Source of the DNA: UBA822 sp965249775
GTDB lineage: Bacteria > Gemmatimonadota > Gemmatimonadetes > Longimicrobiales > Gaopeijiaceae
Direction of reading: 5' to 3'
Assembly: GCA_965249775.1 (NCBI GenBank)
Contig: OZ252253.1
Coordinates: 2,914,001-2,978,000 of the forward strand
Length of the DNA stretch: 64,000 bases
Shown: piece by piece, positions 49,618 through 57,281 of the stretch
How the letters are laid out: each line of letters starts with the position of its first letter
Position numbering within the stretch: the stretch's first letter is position 1
The notes under the pieces: model-generated
Databases searched by the model: none
Told to the model about the DNA's origin: nothing
What the model saw: the letters and a program-made list of their open reading frames with translations, nothing else
Position numbers and translations under genes: made by a program

Positions 49618-50440
49618 AACCCACGAGAGCGTTCAAGAAGTCTGGACGGGAAGACTCGATAAAGGCCATGTGATCCGCTCCCGAGACCTCGAGTGATTCG
49701 CGGTCGGCCGTTCCCAGGGAGCCGAACAGCAATGCACGTTGCTCAGGGGTCGCGATGGGGTCGAACTCGGCATGAATGAGGAGTGTCGGGACGCGCACCT
49801 GGGCGGGATCGAGCTCGTCCCATTCGCGTGCGCCGCTCCAGTCCACGCGGATGGGGTCAGCCTCTAGCACCGCCTTCACATACGCATCGATGGCGAGCTG
49901 GCTGATCGACCCGGGCGTGATGAAGTCGCTTGCGGCCGATGCTGCGCTGTTCGGAGCCGCCCGGGGCGTCATATCTCGCTTCCCGTCAGCTAGTGGGGCT
50001 CCGGCGAACGTCGGGGAATAGCCGAAGAAGACGAGGGACGACACCAACTCCGGCCAGCGTTGGACCGTGAGTTGAGCCACTTTCGAGCCGCGTGACCACC
50101 CGAGAAGGGCTGGCCTCGCACCGCCTCCGGTGAGGAGCCAAACGCGCTCGAGTACCGCCTTCAAATCCCTTGCGGCACGATCGGGGTTCAGCCATCCGGT
50201 CTCGTCGCGGGGGGTTTGGCCGTAGCCTCTCAGGTCGACCGCGAAGGCCGCGCACCCGGCCTCGACCAACCCGTCCATCAGCGACAGATCCTCGCCCGGC
50301 ACCTGTAGATCGAAATTTGGAAGCGCGCTCCACGTGCGGCCGTGCAGTAGGAGGATCGCCCCCCGGGCGGCCGAGGGGCTCTTCTCCCAAAGGGTGATGG
50401 GATGCCCATCATCGGCGTCGACGGTATGCCTCGTGATCAT
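49592..50440 (-). CDS. Alpha/beta hydrolase
   Basis: 282 residues from ATG 50440. 'GAILLLHGRTWSALPNFDLQ' (oxyanion region), 'VDLRGYGQTPRDETGW', the nucleophile elbow 'LLGWSRGSKVA' (Ser in GWSRG), 'LLIHAEFDPIATPEQ' (Asp) and 'ADHMAFIE' (His) complete a catalytic triad. Substrate unknown: esters, lactones or peptides are possible. A longer upstream frame without domain is ignored. It is convergent with the MarR gene and divergent from the GNAT gene. Confidence 0.87.
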   Translation of the reverse strand: MITRHTVDADDGHPITLWEKSPSAARGAILLLHGRTWSALPNFDLQVPGEDLSLMDGLVEAGCAAFAVDLRGYGQTPRDETGWLNPDRAARDLKAVLERVWLLTGGGARPALLGWSRGSKVAQLTVQRWPELVSSLVFFGYSPTFAGAPLADGKRDMTPRAAPNSAASAASDFITPGSISQLAIDAYVKAVLEADPIRVDWSGAREWDELDPAQVRVPTLLIHAEFDPIATPEQRALLFGSLGTADRESLEVSGADHMAFIESSRPDFLNALVGFMERHRGG

Positions 50441-50592
50441 CCTGGTCACTGAAAGTGGTGATCTCCGGTTCGGGGCCAAGCTGGTCTCAAGCCGCCGAGT
50501 ACCGCAAGTTTCCGAGCCGATTGCGGCCATCGATCGGCCGCATTGCCCCTCCATGAGTACCCCATAAGGCCGTGGAAGGAGTACAGCTTCTA

Positions 50593-51423
50593 GTGCGTTC
50601 CCATTTCACGATCCGCCCGTTCGCCTCCATTGCCGAGTTCAAAGAATGCGTCCGCTTTCAGGAAGAGACATGGGGCGAGGGCTTCTCCGAGCGCGTGGCG
50701 GTAGCGGTCTTGAAGGTGAGTCAGCGCCTCGGTGGGATCGCATCAGGCGCCTACGACGACGAGGGTGCCTTGGCAGGGTTCGTCTTCGGCATGACAGGGG
50801 TACAGGCAGGAGAGATCGTCCACTGGTCGGACATGCTTGCGGTCCGCCCGGAGTTACAGGACTCCGGGCTCGGCACGCGTCTCAAGGCCTACCAGCGAGA
50901 AGAGCTTGTCTCGAGGGGGATCACGCGCATGCATTGGACGTTCGATCCCCTCGAGGCCAAGAACGCGCACCTCAATCTCAACAAGCTCGGGGCGGTGGCC
51001 GGCGAGTATGCCCAGGACATGTACGGCGGGACCGACTCCCCGCTCCATAGGGAGATCGGCACCGACCGGCTCGTCCCGACCTGGGTGATGGACTCTCCGC
51101 GAGTGATCGAGCGGCTCGTGGAGGGGCGCACCGGGCCCGACCCTGGCGGAGACCAAGGCGCCCTGCCCACGTTCCGGCTCCGGCGAGAGGGGGGTCTGGA
51201 CGTACCCGGGGAGCCGGATCTGGCCATCGAGGCTGATCGGCTGCTGGTCCCGATTCCGGACTCCATCCAGGCGCTCAGGGACGCCTCGTCAGAGGCCGCC
51301 ATGCGCTGGCGAAGCACTACACGCTCGGTCCTGTCGGCGTACGTTGATCGAGGGTTTGAAGCGCGCGAATTCTACAGGAGGGACGGGTGGGGCGAGTACC
51401 TACTCGTCTCTGAAAGATCCTAG
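50593..51423 (+). CDS. GNAT family acyltransferase
   Basis: 276 residues from GTG 50593 (AAGGAG 11 bases upstream); GTG 50572 would add seven residues but sits on the ribosome binding site. 'FTIRPFASIAEFKECVRFQEETWG' and 'GFVFGMTGVQAGEIVHWSDMLAVRPELQDSGLGTRLKAYQREELVSRGITRMHWTFDPLEAKNAHLNLNKLGAVAGEYAQDMYG' carry the acyl-CoA binding signature (R/Q-x-x-G-x-G/A) and the 'FDPLEAKNAHLNLNKLG' segment found in GNATs next to OSBS/NSAR genes. In such pairs it is proposed to succinylate amino acids from succinyl-CoA. The menC-like gene follows after 52 bases. Confidence 0.85.
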   Translation: MRSHFTIRPFASIAEFKECVRFQEETWGEGFSERVAVAVLKVSQRLGGIASGAYDDEGALAGFVFGMTGVQAGEIVHWSDMLAVRPELQDSGLGTRLKAYQREELVSRGITRMHWTFDPLEAKNAHLNLNKLGAVAGEYAQDMYGGTDSPLHREIGTDRLVPTWVMDSPRVIERLVEGRTGPDPGGDQGALPTFRLRREGGLDVPGEPDLAIEADRLLVPIPDSIQALRDASSEAAMRWRSTTRSVLSAYVDRGFEAREFYRRDGWGEYLLVSERS

Positions 51424-51475
51424 GTTGCGGCAGTGGCTGCCGAATCGCAGCCGACCTCCCCAGGGAGATGATCAG

Positions 51476-52576
51476 GTGAAGATCGACCGTGTCGAGATAC
51501 GGGAAATCCGAATGCGACTCCGTGAGCCATTCGAGGTATCTAGCGGCGTCTGGTACGACAGGCGGGTGCTCATCGTGGCACTACACTCCGATGGGATCAC
51601 GGCCTGGGGAGAGTGTGTGGCCAGCGAGACGCCCACTTACTCATACGAGACCACCGACACGGCATGGTCGATCCTTACTGATCTGATCCTCCCGAGGGTG
51701 GCGGGCGCCGTGATGGGGTCGTCCGCAGATCTTCTCCCTGCTTTCGAGGGCATTCGTGGCCATCCCATGGCGAGGGCGGCCGTGGAGATGGCCGTATGGG
51801 ACCTGGAAGCCAAGGGTAGTGGCGTCTCGCTGGCTTCTCTCGTGGGGGGCGCGCGCGACTCCGTTCCCGTGGGGGTCAGCATCGGCCTTCAACCCACCGA
51901 CGAGGAGTTGCACGGGAAGGTCGCCGACTATCTCGAGGAGGGGTACGAGCGTATCAAGGTCAAGATCAAGCCGGGGCGGGATGTGGCGATGCTCAGTGGG
52001 CTACGCGACCGGTTTCCGGACACTCCTCTCATGGCGGATGCCAACTCGGCGTATTCACTCGAGGACTTCCCTCGACTGAAGGAGTTGGACGCACTCGATC
52101 TCACGATGATCGAGCAACCGCTCGCACACGACGACTACCTCGACCACGCGCGGCTCCAGAGTGAAATGGCGACGCCTATCTGCCTCGACGAGTCCATACG
52201 GTCCGTCCGCGACGCCGCCCTCGCCCTCGAGATCGGGGCTTGCCGAATCATCAACATCAAGCCGGGTCGAGTAGGCGGTCTCTCCTCGGCGAAGGCCATC
52301 CACGACCTGTGCGTCGAACAAGACGTGCCCGTCTGGTGTGGGGGGATGCTCGAATCGGGGATCGGAAGAGCCCACAACGTCGCCCTGGCCGCCCTCCCCG
52401 GTTTCACACTCCCGGGGGACATCTCCGCAAGCCGGCGCTATTGGACCGAGGACACCGTGACACCCGAGTTTACGCTGGACGGAGGCACCATTTCCGTCCC
52501 GTCCGGATTGGGTATAGGAGTAGAGGTCAAAGAAGACCTTCTTGCCGCGTTGACCGTGAGAAAAGCGCGGTTCTAA
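51476..52576 (+). CDS. menC: o-Succinylbenzoate synthase / N-succinylamino acid racemase (enolase superfamily)
   Basis: 366 residues from GTG 51476 with AGGGAG eight bases upstream. Enolase-superfamily catalytic residues in MenC/NSAR arrangement: Lys161 and Lys163 ('IKVKIKPG'), metal ligands Asp188 ('MADANSAY'), Glu213 ('IEQPL') and Asp238 ('CLDESI'), and Lys262 ('INIKPGRVGG'). OSBS makes o-succinylbenzoate in menaquinone synthesis. The same fold racemises N-succinyl amino acids. No other men gene is in the window, while an acyltransferase gene is directly upstream, so racemase or dual activity is plausible. Confidence 0.85.
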   Translation: MKIDRVEIREIRMRLREPFEVSSGVWYDRRVLIVALHSDGITAWGECVASETPTYSYETTDTAWSILTDLILPRVAGAVMGSSADLLPAFEGIRGHPMARAAVEMAVWDLEAKGSGVSLASLVGGARDSVPVGVSIGLQPTDEELHGKVADYLEEGYERIKVKIKPGRDVAMLSGLRDRFPDTPLMADANSAYSLEDFPRLKELDALDLTMIEQPLAHDDYLDHARLQSEMATPICLDESIRSVRDAALALEIGACRIINIKPGRVGGLSSAKAIHDLCVEQDVPVWCGGMLESGIGRAHNVALAALPGFTLPGDISASRRYWTEDTVTPEFTLDGGTISVPSGLGIGVEVKEDLLAALTVRKARF

Positions 52577-52674
52577 GCGGTTTTCGGCCAAATTTGTTGA
52601 ATTTTGCAGGGAGGTGTCGAGAATTAGAAGAAGGACATGGTGGGAGACTTCGGACCTCAAAAAGGAGCGGATCG

Positions 52675-53397
52675 ATGATTTTGCCCACGATTCGCGCTTC
52701 TCTGAGTCGAGGTGACGCACAGCAGTTGGTAGGCCTCTTGGGCCAATCAGACCCGGAGTTGGCCGAGGCCGCGCGGCTCCGGCTCGAAGAGAGCGGGATT
52801 GGGAGCCTGCTCGACGACCCGAGGGTCCGGAACGCCTTGCTCACCGACACCGACGTGTCCGTCCCTCCCGCTGTCATCTTCTACGTACTCGTGCGGCAAG
52901 CCCTACTAGAGGGAGGAATCGACGACGAGACCACGTCCGACTACGTCGCCTCCATGCTGGTTTCGTTCGGTCGGGCCGGGCGGGCGTATCGAATCTCCGA
53001 CGAGGACGAGGGCGAATTCCACTACCTGACAGATATGGTCTCCGAGCTGCGAAGCGCCGACGGCCGGCGACGCTTCCTCCTGCGCGTGCATATGGGGGAC
53101 TTTGCGCTCTGGATGTCGGGACTGTTTCCTGACTATCTCGAGCTGCGGACCCGCCGGAAGGGGGCGCCCCCGATCACCTATTTCGAGGAGTTGGGAGCGA
53201 CTGGCTACCGCGGCGCATCGGAGAGTCTCGAAGCCGGCGAGCTCGGGATGGACACCGTTCTGATGGGTGTGGCGAATCAGTTCAGCGCCGTCCGGACAGC
53301 CCTGAATCGGATCTCCGACCGGCATTTCTGGCCTGGCTCAGGCAACCCGGTCGGCCGTCTTCTGAGGGAAGTCTCCCAGATTCCAGCGGGTCTCTGA
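52675..53397 (+). CDS. Hypothetical protein
   Basis: 240 residues from ATG 52675 with AAAGGAG seven bases upstream. Soluble, acidic, no signal peptide or membrane helix. A helical N-terminal region ('GDAQQLVGLLGQSDPELAEAARLRLEESGIGSLLDDPRVRNALL') looks like an armadillo/HEAT-type repeat pair. The middle has 'FHYLTDMVSELRSADGRRRFLLRVHMGDFALWMSGLFPDYLELRTRRKGAPPITYFEELGATGYRGAS'. I do not recognise the family. It follows menC after 98 bases. Confidence 0.7.
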   Translation: MILPTIRASLSRGDAQQLVGLLGQSDPELAEAARLRLEESGIGSLLDDPRVRNALLTDTDVSVPPAVIFYVLVRQALLEGGIDDETTSDYVASMLVSFGRAGRAYRISDEDEGEFHYLTDMVSELRSADGRRRFLLRVHMGDFALWMSGLFPDYLELRTRRKGAPPITYFEELGATGYRGASESLEAGELGMDTVLMGVANQFSAVRTALNRISDRHFWPGSGNPVGRLLREVSQIPAGL

Positions 53398-53419
53398 CGA
53401 ACTTCTGACTCCGGGCTCC

Positions 53420-53460
53420 ATGCGGCTTCAGGCCGCAGGCAGGCGGGACCGAACCTTCCT
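53420..53460 (-). repeat. Fragment resembling the 3' end of the PilB/GspE-type pseudogene
   Basis: This stretch matches 59635-59675 at about 80 percent of positions by eye (core GGCCGCAGGCAGGCGG identical). On the minus strand it reads '…RFGPACLRPEAA', against 'RFCAACLRPAAA' at the end of the zinc-ribbon tail there. Confidence 0.45.
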
Positions 53461-53619
53461 CCGGTTTCTCCGGGCGAACTCGCTGGCCTGATCGCGTCGA
53501 GATCTCTCGATCCTTGCCGCCTCGGCGCGTGACGTGCATAATCGTGCCGGCGAGGGCGACTTGGGCCGCGAGGCCCCCTGGCCGCTCCGGCCGCCACCGT
53601 ACGAGGAGGAGGGTCGATC

Positions 53620-53847
53620 ATGTCCATCACGACCACCCACTTCACTAGTGAAGAGGCCCCCTGTGGGCAGGTAGTAGATGGAGAGCGCTTCCGGGATCGG
53701 GACGACGAGTGCTTGCTCAGCGACGATCTGTTCTATGACTGCGGCTGCCGGAATATCCGCCACGAATATCACGACGGAAGCGTTTCGAGTAACGTGGTCC
53801 GTCACGATGGTACTGTCCTGGAAGACGAGATCATCTACGGGCAATAG
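53620..53847 (+). CDS. Small Cys-containing hypothetical protein
   Basis: 75 residues with a very strong GAGGAGGAGGG site upstream of ATG 53620. Highly acidic with Cys15, Cys31, Cys41 and Cys43 ('FYDCGCRNIRHEYHDGS'), then 'VVRHDGTVLEDEIIYGQ'. No signal peptide or membrane helix. Not assigned to a family. It ends 30 bases before frdA and may be cotranscribed with it. Confidence 0.7.
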   Translation: MSITTTHFTSEEAPCGQVVDGERFRDRDDECLLSDDLFYDCGCRNIRHEYHDGSVSSNVVRHDGTVLEDEIIYGQ

Positions 53848-53877
53848 CGTTTCCAGACCTCGGTTTCGGGTCCTCTC

Positions 53878-55617
53878 GTGATCGCTTCGCATGACATAGT
53901 GCTGGTGGGGGGCGGCGGAGCAGGACTACGTGCGGCCATCGCCATCGCGGAAACCAACCCCCACCTCAGCATCGCCGTCGTGTCCAAGGTGTATCCCATG
54001 CGCAGCCACACGGTCTCGGCAGAGGGCGGCGCTGCAGCGGTGATTGCCGAAGACGACTCCCTCGACGAGCACGCCTATGACACGATCTCCGGTGGTGCTT
54101 GGCTGTGCGATCAAGACGCTGTCGCCGAGTTCGTGAAGGAGGCGCCCCAGGAGTTGCTGCGATTGGAACACTGGGGTTGTCCCTGGAGTCGCACCCCCGA
54201 GGGGCGAATTGCCGTGCGTGCGTTCGGCGGCATGAAGAAGCAGCGAACGTGGTTCGCGGCCGACAAGACCGGCTTTCACATGCTCCACACGCTGTTCCAG
54301 ACCTCACTCAAATACACGAGCGTCGTTCGCTACGACGAGTGGTTCGTGACGAAGCTCCTGGTCGATGATGGCCGGGTCCAAGGCGTCGTGGCGTTAGAGC
54401 TGATGTCCGGCGAGGTCCAGCCGATTCTGGCCAAATCAGTCATTCTGTGCACGGGCGGCTGCGGCCGCGTGTTTCCGTTCACCACCAACGCCAGCATCAA
54501 GACCGGCGACGGCATGGCGTTGGCCTACCTGGCCGGAGCCCCGCTCAAGGACATGGAGTACGTCCAGTATCACCCGACGGGCCTCCCGTTCACCGGCATC
54601 CTCATCACCGAGGCCTCGCGGGCCGAGGGAGGCTGGTTGCTCAACAAGGACGGCTACCGCTACCTGCAGGACTACGACCTGGGCACGCCGGAGCCGAAGC
54701 CGGTTCTGCGGAGCATGGAGTTGGGGCCTCGGGATCGTTTGTCGCAGGCCTTCGTCAAGGAGGTGGAGAAGGGGCGGGCCATCGATGGTCCCTACGGACC
54801 GGTGGTTCACCTCGACGTACGGCATCTGGGCAAACGGGTCATCAACACCAGGATTCCGTTCGTGCGCGAGCTGTGTCGCAAATACCAGAATATCGATCCG
54901 GTCACGGAGATGATCCCGGTGCGGCCGGTCATTCACTATATGATGGGAGGGGTCCACACCGACATCGACGGTGCTACGCCCCTGGCCGGGCTCTATGCGG
55001 CGGGAGAGGTCGCGTGCGTGAACATCAACGGAGCGAACCGCCTGGGGTCCAATTCCCTAACGGAGCTGCTCGTTTTCGGCGCGCGCGCCGGCCGTGCGGC
55101 GGCGGAGTATGCGTCCACCCAGACGGATCCGAGCTCTAGTCTGCTGGCGCAGGCAGAGGATGAAAAACGGCGTTTGAAGCGCGACTTCCTGCACAAGACA
55201 GATGGCACGGAGCGCCCCGCCACTATTCGCGAGGAAATGCAGGAGGCCATGGAGCAGGGTGCTGGCATCTATCGCTCGGGCGAGGGACTGACCCGGGCGG
55301 CCGACCGGCTGCGCGAGCTTCAGGAGCGCTTTCGAAACGTCGCCGTGCAGGACAGCAGCCGAACGTTCAACACGGAGCTGACCACCGTCCTGGAGTTGTC
55401 CGCCATGCTCGACGTTTCCGAGTCGATGATCCACTCTGCGTTGTGGCGCGAAGAATCCCGGGGCGCACACCAAAGGACCGACTTCACCGACCGTGACGAC
55501 GAACGTTTCTTGGCGCACTCACTTGCGTATCGCAATTCCGACGGCTCCACCAGGGTCGAATCACTGCCGGTGACGATCACCCGGTGGCCCCCTGGCGAGC
55601 GAGTATACGGGAGGTAG
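53878..55617 (+). CDS. frdA: Fumarate reductase/succinate dehydrogenase flavoprotein subunit
   Basis: 579 residues from GTG 53878. 'DIVLVGGGGAGLRAAIAIAE' (FAD dinucleotide fold), 'RSHTVSAEGGAAAV' (His for covalent FAD), 'QYHPTGLPFTGILITEASRAEGGWLLNKDG' and 'RPVIHYMMGGVHTDIDGATPLAGLYAAGEVACVNINGANRLGSNSLTELLVFG' include the substrate-binding His and Arg residues. Length and the downstream FrdC/FrdD type fit E. coli-like quinol:fumarate reductase, which reduces fumarate to succinate with menaquinol. The reverse reaction is possible. First gene of frdABCD. Confidence 0.93.
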   Translation: MIASHDIVLVGGGGAGLRAAIAIAETNPHLSIAVVSKVYPMRSHTVSAEGGAAAVIAEDDSLDEHAYDTISGGAWLCDQDAVAEFVKEAPQELLRLEHWGCPWSRTPEGRIAVRAFGGMKKQRTWFAADKTGFHMLHTLFQTSLKYTSVVRYDEWFVTKLLVDDGRVQGVVALELMSGEVQPILAKSVILCTGGCGRVFPFTTNASIKTGDGMALAYLAGAPLKDMEYVQYHPTGLPFTGILITEASRAEGGWLLNKDGYRYLQDYDLGTPEPKPVLRSMELGPRDRLSQAFVKEVEKGRAIDGPYGPVVHLDVRHLGKRVINTRIPFVRELCRKYQNIDPVTEMIPVRPVIHYMMGGVHTDIDGATPLAGLYAAGEVACVNINGANRLGSNSLTELLVFGARAGRAAAEYASTQTDPSSSLLAQAEDEKRRLKRDFLHKTDGTERPATIREEMQEAMEQGAGIYRSGEGLTRAADRLRELQERFRNVAVQDSSRTFNTELTTVLELSAMLDVSESMIHSALWREESRGAHQRTDFTDRDDERFLAHSLAYRNSDGSTRVESLPVTITRWPPGERVYGR

Positions 55618-55622
55618 CAGCT

Positions 55623-56366
55623 GTGGATGATCATATTACCGTGCGGCTGGCGCGGTACCGTCCCGAGGAAGAGGCCGAGCCGACGTTCGAGGAATACGAG
55701 GTGCCGTGCCGCAAAGACTGGGTGGTGCTCGACGGGCTCAACTACATCAAGGACCAGCTGGACGGCACACTGTCGTACCGTTGGTCGTGTCGCATGGGCA
55801 TCTGCGGCAGTTGCGGCATGACAGTCAACGGAGAGCCGAAGCTGACATGCGCAACGTTCCTCACCGACTACGCGCCGGGTCCCGTGCTTGTCGAGCCGAT
55901 GGAAAACTTTCCCGTCGTCCGGGACCTCATCGTCGAGATGACGGACTTCATGCAGAAGCTGACCGCGATCAAACCCTGGATCGTGCGCGAGGAGGAACGG
56001 CCTCTGTCGGAAGGAGAGTACAGGCAGACGCCCGAAGAGCTGAGCGAGTACAAGCAGTACAGCATGTGCATCAATTGCATGCTGTGCTACGCCGCCTGCC
56101 CGGTGTACGGCCTCGACCCAGAGTTCGTTGGGCCGGCCGCGATCGCTCTGGCGCAGCGGTACAACCTCGATTCACGTGACGAGGGATCCGCTGAGCGTCT
56201 CGACCTTCTTTCCCTGCACGATGGGATCTGGGCTTGCACGTTCGTGGGCGAATGCACCAAGGTTTGTCCGAAGAACGTCGATCCTGCCGGCGCCATTCAG
56301 CGTTACAAGCTGGATGCCGCGGTGACGTCGCTCAAACGTCTCCTCTTGCCATGGGGCGCCAGATGA
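55623..56366 (+). CDS. frdB: Fumarate reductase iron-sulfur subunit
   Basis: 247 residues from GTG 55623, five bases after frdA, with GGGAGG upstream. The three cluster motifs are in order: 2Fe-2S 'CRMGICGSCGMTVNGEPKLTC', 4Fe-4S 'CINCMLCYAACP' and 3Fe-4S 'CTFVGECTKVCPKNVDP'. It carries electrons between the FAD subunit and quinone in the membrane. Its stop overlaps frdC by four bases. Confidence 0.95.
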   Translation: MDDHITVRLARYRPEEEAEPTFEEYEVPCRKDWVVLDGLNYIKDQLDGTLSYRWSCRMGICGSCGMTVNGEPKLTCATFLTDYAPGPVLVEPMENFPVVRDLIVEMTDFMQKLTAIKPWIVREEERPLSEGEYRQTPEELSEYKQYSMCINCMLCYAACPVYGLDPEFVGPAAIALAQRYNLDSRDEGSAERLDLLSLHDGIWACTFVGECTKVCPKNVDPAGAIQRYKLDAAVTSLKRLLLPWGAR

Positions 56367-56785
56367 GCGAGCAACCGCCATACACGCCTTACCACCCGCG
56401 CTGGTATCGTCCGCGAATTTCCGCGTGGTGGTGGCTGAAGCGCCGGTCCTCGCGTGCGTTCATCTTGCGCGAGGTGAGCAGCGTCTTCGTGGGGTGGTTC
56501 GTCTTCTTCTTTCTGTTGCTGGTCGCTGCGGTGGGGCGTGGAGAGGCTGACTACCAGGAGTTCATGCGTTGGGCGACCAACCCGGGCATCATGATCCTCA
56601 ACCTCGTGAGCCTGTTCCTTGTCGTATTCCACGCCGTCACTTGGTTCAACCTGGCGCCCCAGGCAATGGTGGTGCACATGCGAGGCAAGCGAGTGCCGGG
56701 GAAGCTGATTGTCGCTTCCCAATACGGCGCATGGGTGGTGGTTTCTCTCCTGGTGGCGTGGATCATCCTCGCCGGGTCGAGTTAG
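56363..56785 (+). CDS. frdC: Fumarate reductase membrane anchor subunit C
   Basis: 140 residues with three helices. 'FILREVSSVFVGWFVFFFLLLV', 'NPGIMILNLVSLFLVVFHAVTWFNLAPQAMVV' and 'QYGAWVVVSLLVAWIILAG' align well with E. coli FrdC, including the Glu and the His-x-x-x-Trp near the quinol sites. No heme-ligand His pair of SdhC type is needed in this family. It starts within the frdB stop. Confidence 0.9.
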   Translation: MSEQPPYTPYHPRWYRPRISAWWWLKRRSSRAFILREVSSVFVGWFVFFFLLLVAAVGRGEADYQEFMRWATNPGIMILNLVSLFLVVFHAVTWFNLAPQAMVVHMRGKRVPGKLIVASQYGAWVVVSLLVAWIILAGSS

Positions 56786-56787
56786 CG

Positions 56788-57141
56788 ATGGCCAGGCGAA
56801 CGATCGAGCCGTTCTTGTGGCTTCTCTTCAGCGTAGGGGGCGTGGTGGCCGCCCTGTTGATCCCTGTCCTGCTGTTGCTCTTCGGCCTCGCCTTCCCTCT
56901 CGACTTGCTCTCGGCCCCCGGTCATGAGCACATGCTCGTGGTGCTAGGCCACCCACTTTCGCGCGTGACGATTTTCGTCTCGTGCACGTTGTTGTTGTTC
57001 CACTCGGCGCACCGCATACGATTCACACTGTATGACGGGTTGCAGATCAAGCACCTGAACGAGTTGATCATCCTGCTGGTTTACGGGGCCGTGCTGGTCG
57101 GTATCGCTGCCGCAGGATACCTCGTCTGGCAGCTTCCGTAG
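56788..57141 (+). CDS. frdD: Fumarate reductase membrane anchor subunit D
   Basis: 117 residues with three helices: 'EPFLWLLFSVGGVVAALLIPVLLLLFGLAFP', 'PLSRVTIFVSCTLLLFHSAHRIRFTLYDGLQIK' and 'LIILLVYGAVLVGIAAAGYLV'. The 'HSAHRIRFTLYDGLQIK' segment is the FrdD signature near the quinone site. Two bases separate it from frdC. Last gene of the operon. Confidence 0.9.
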   Translation: MARRTIEPFLWLLFSVGGVVAALLIPVLLLLFGLAFPLDLLSAPGHEHMLVVLGHPLSRVTIFVSCTLLLFHSAHRIRFTLYDGLQIKHLNELIILLVYGAVLVGIAAAGYLVWQLP

Positions 57142-57157
57142 GGGGGGTAGAGCGCTA

Positions 57158-57189
57158 CTCGCCCACAGTGTGGGCAGCCTAGGGCATCC
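57158..57189 (-). repeat. 32-bp fragment of the PilB/GspE-type zinc-ribbon tail
   Basis: CTCGCCCACAGTGTGG and the following 16 bases match 59719-59750 with two mismatches. On the minus strand both encode 'DALGCPHCGR'. No gene continues around this copy, so it is a remnant between frdD and the cyclase gene. Confidence 0.75.
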
Positions 57190-57281
57190 ATTAGGTTTTC
57201 TTGACTCTGAGGTTCCGGACGCCTCATGTTCGACTCCGCCCATCCGTCCCTCACTTCCGCGAACCCTGCGGGGATGGCGCC

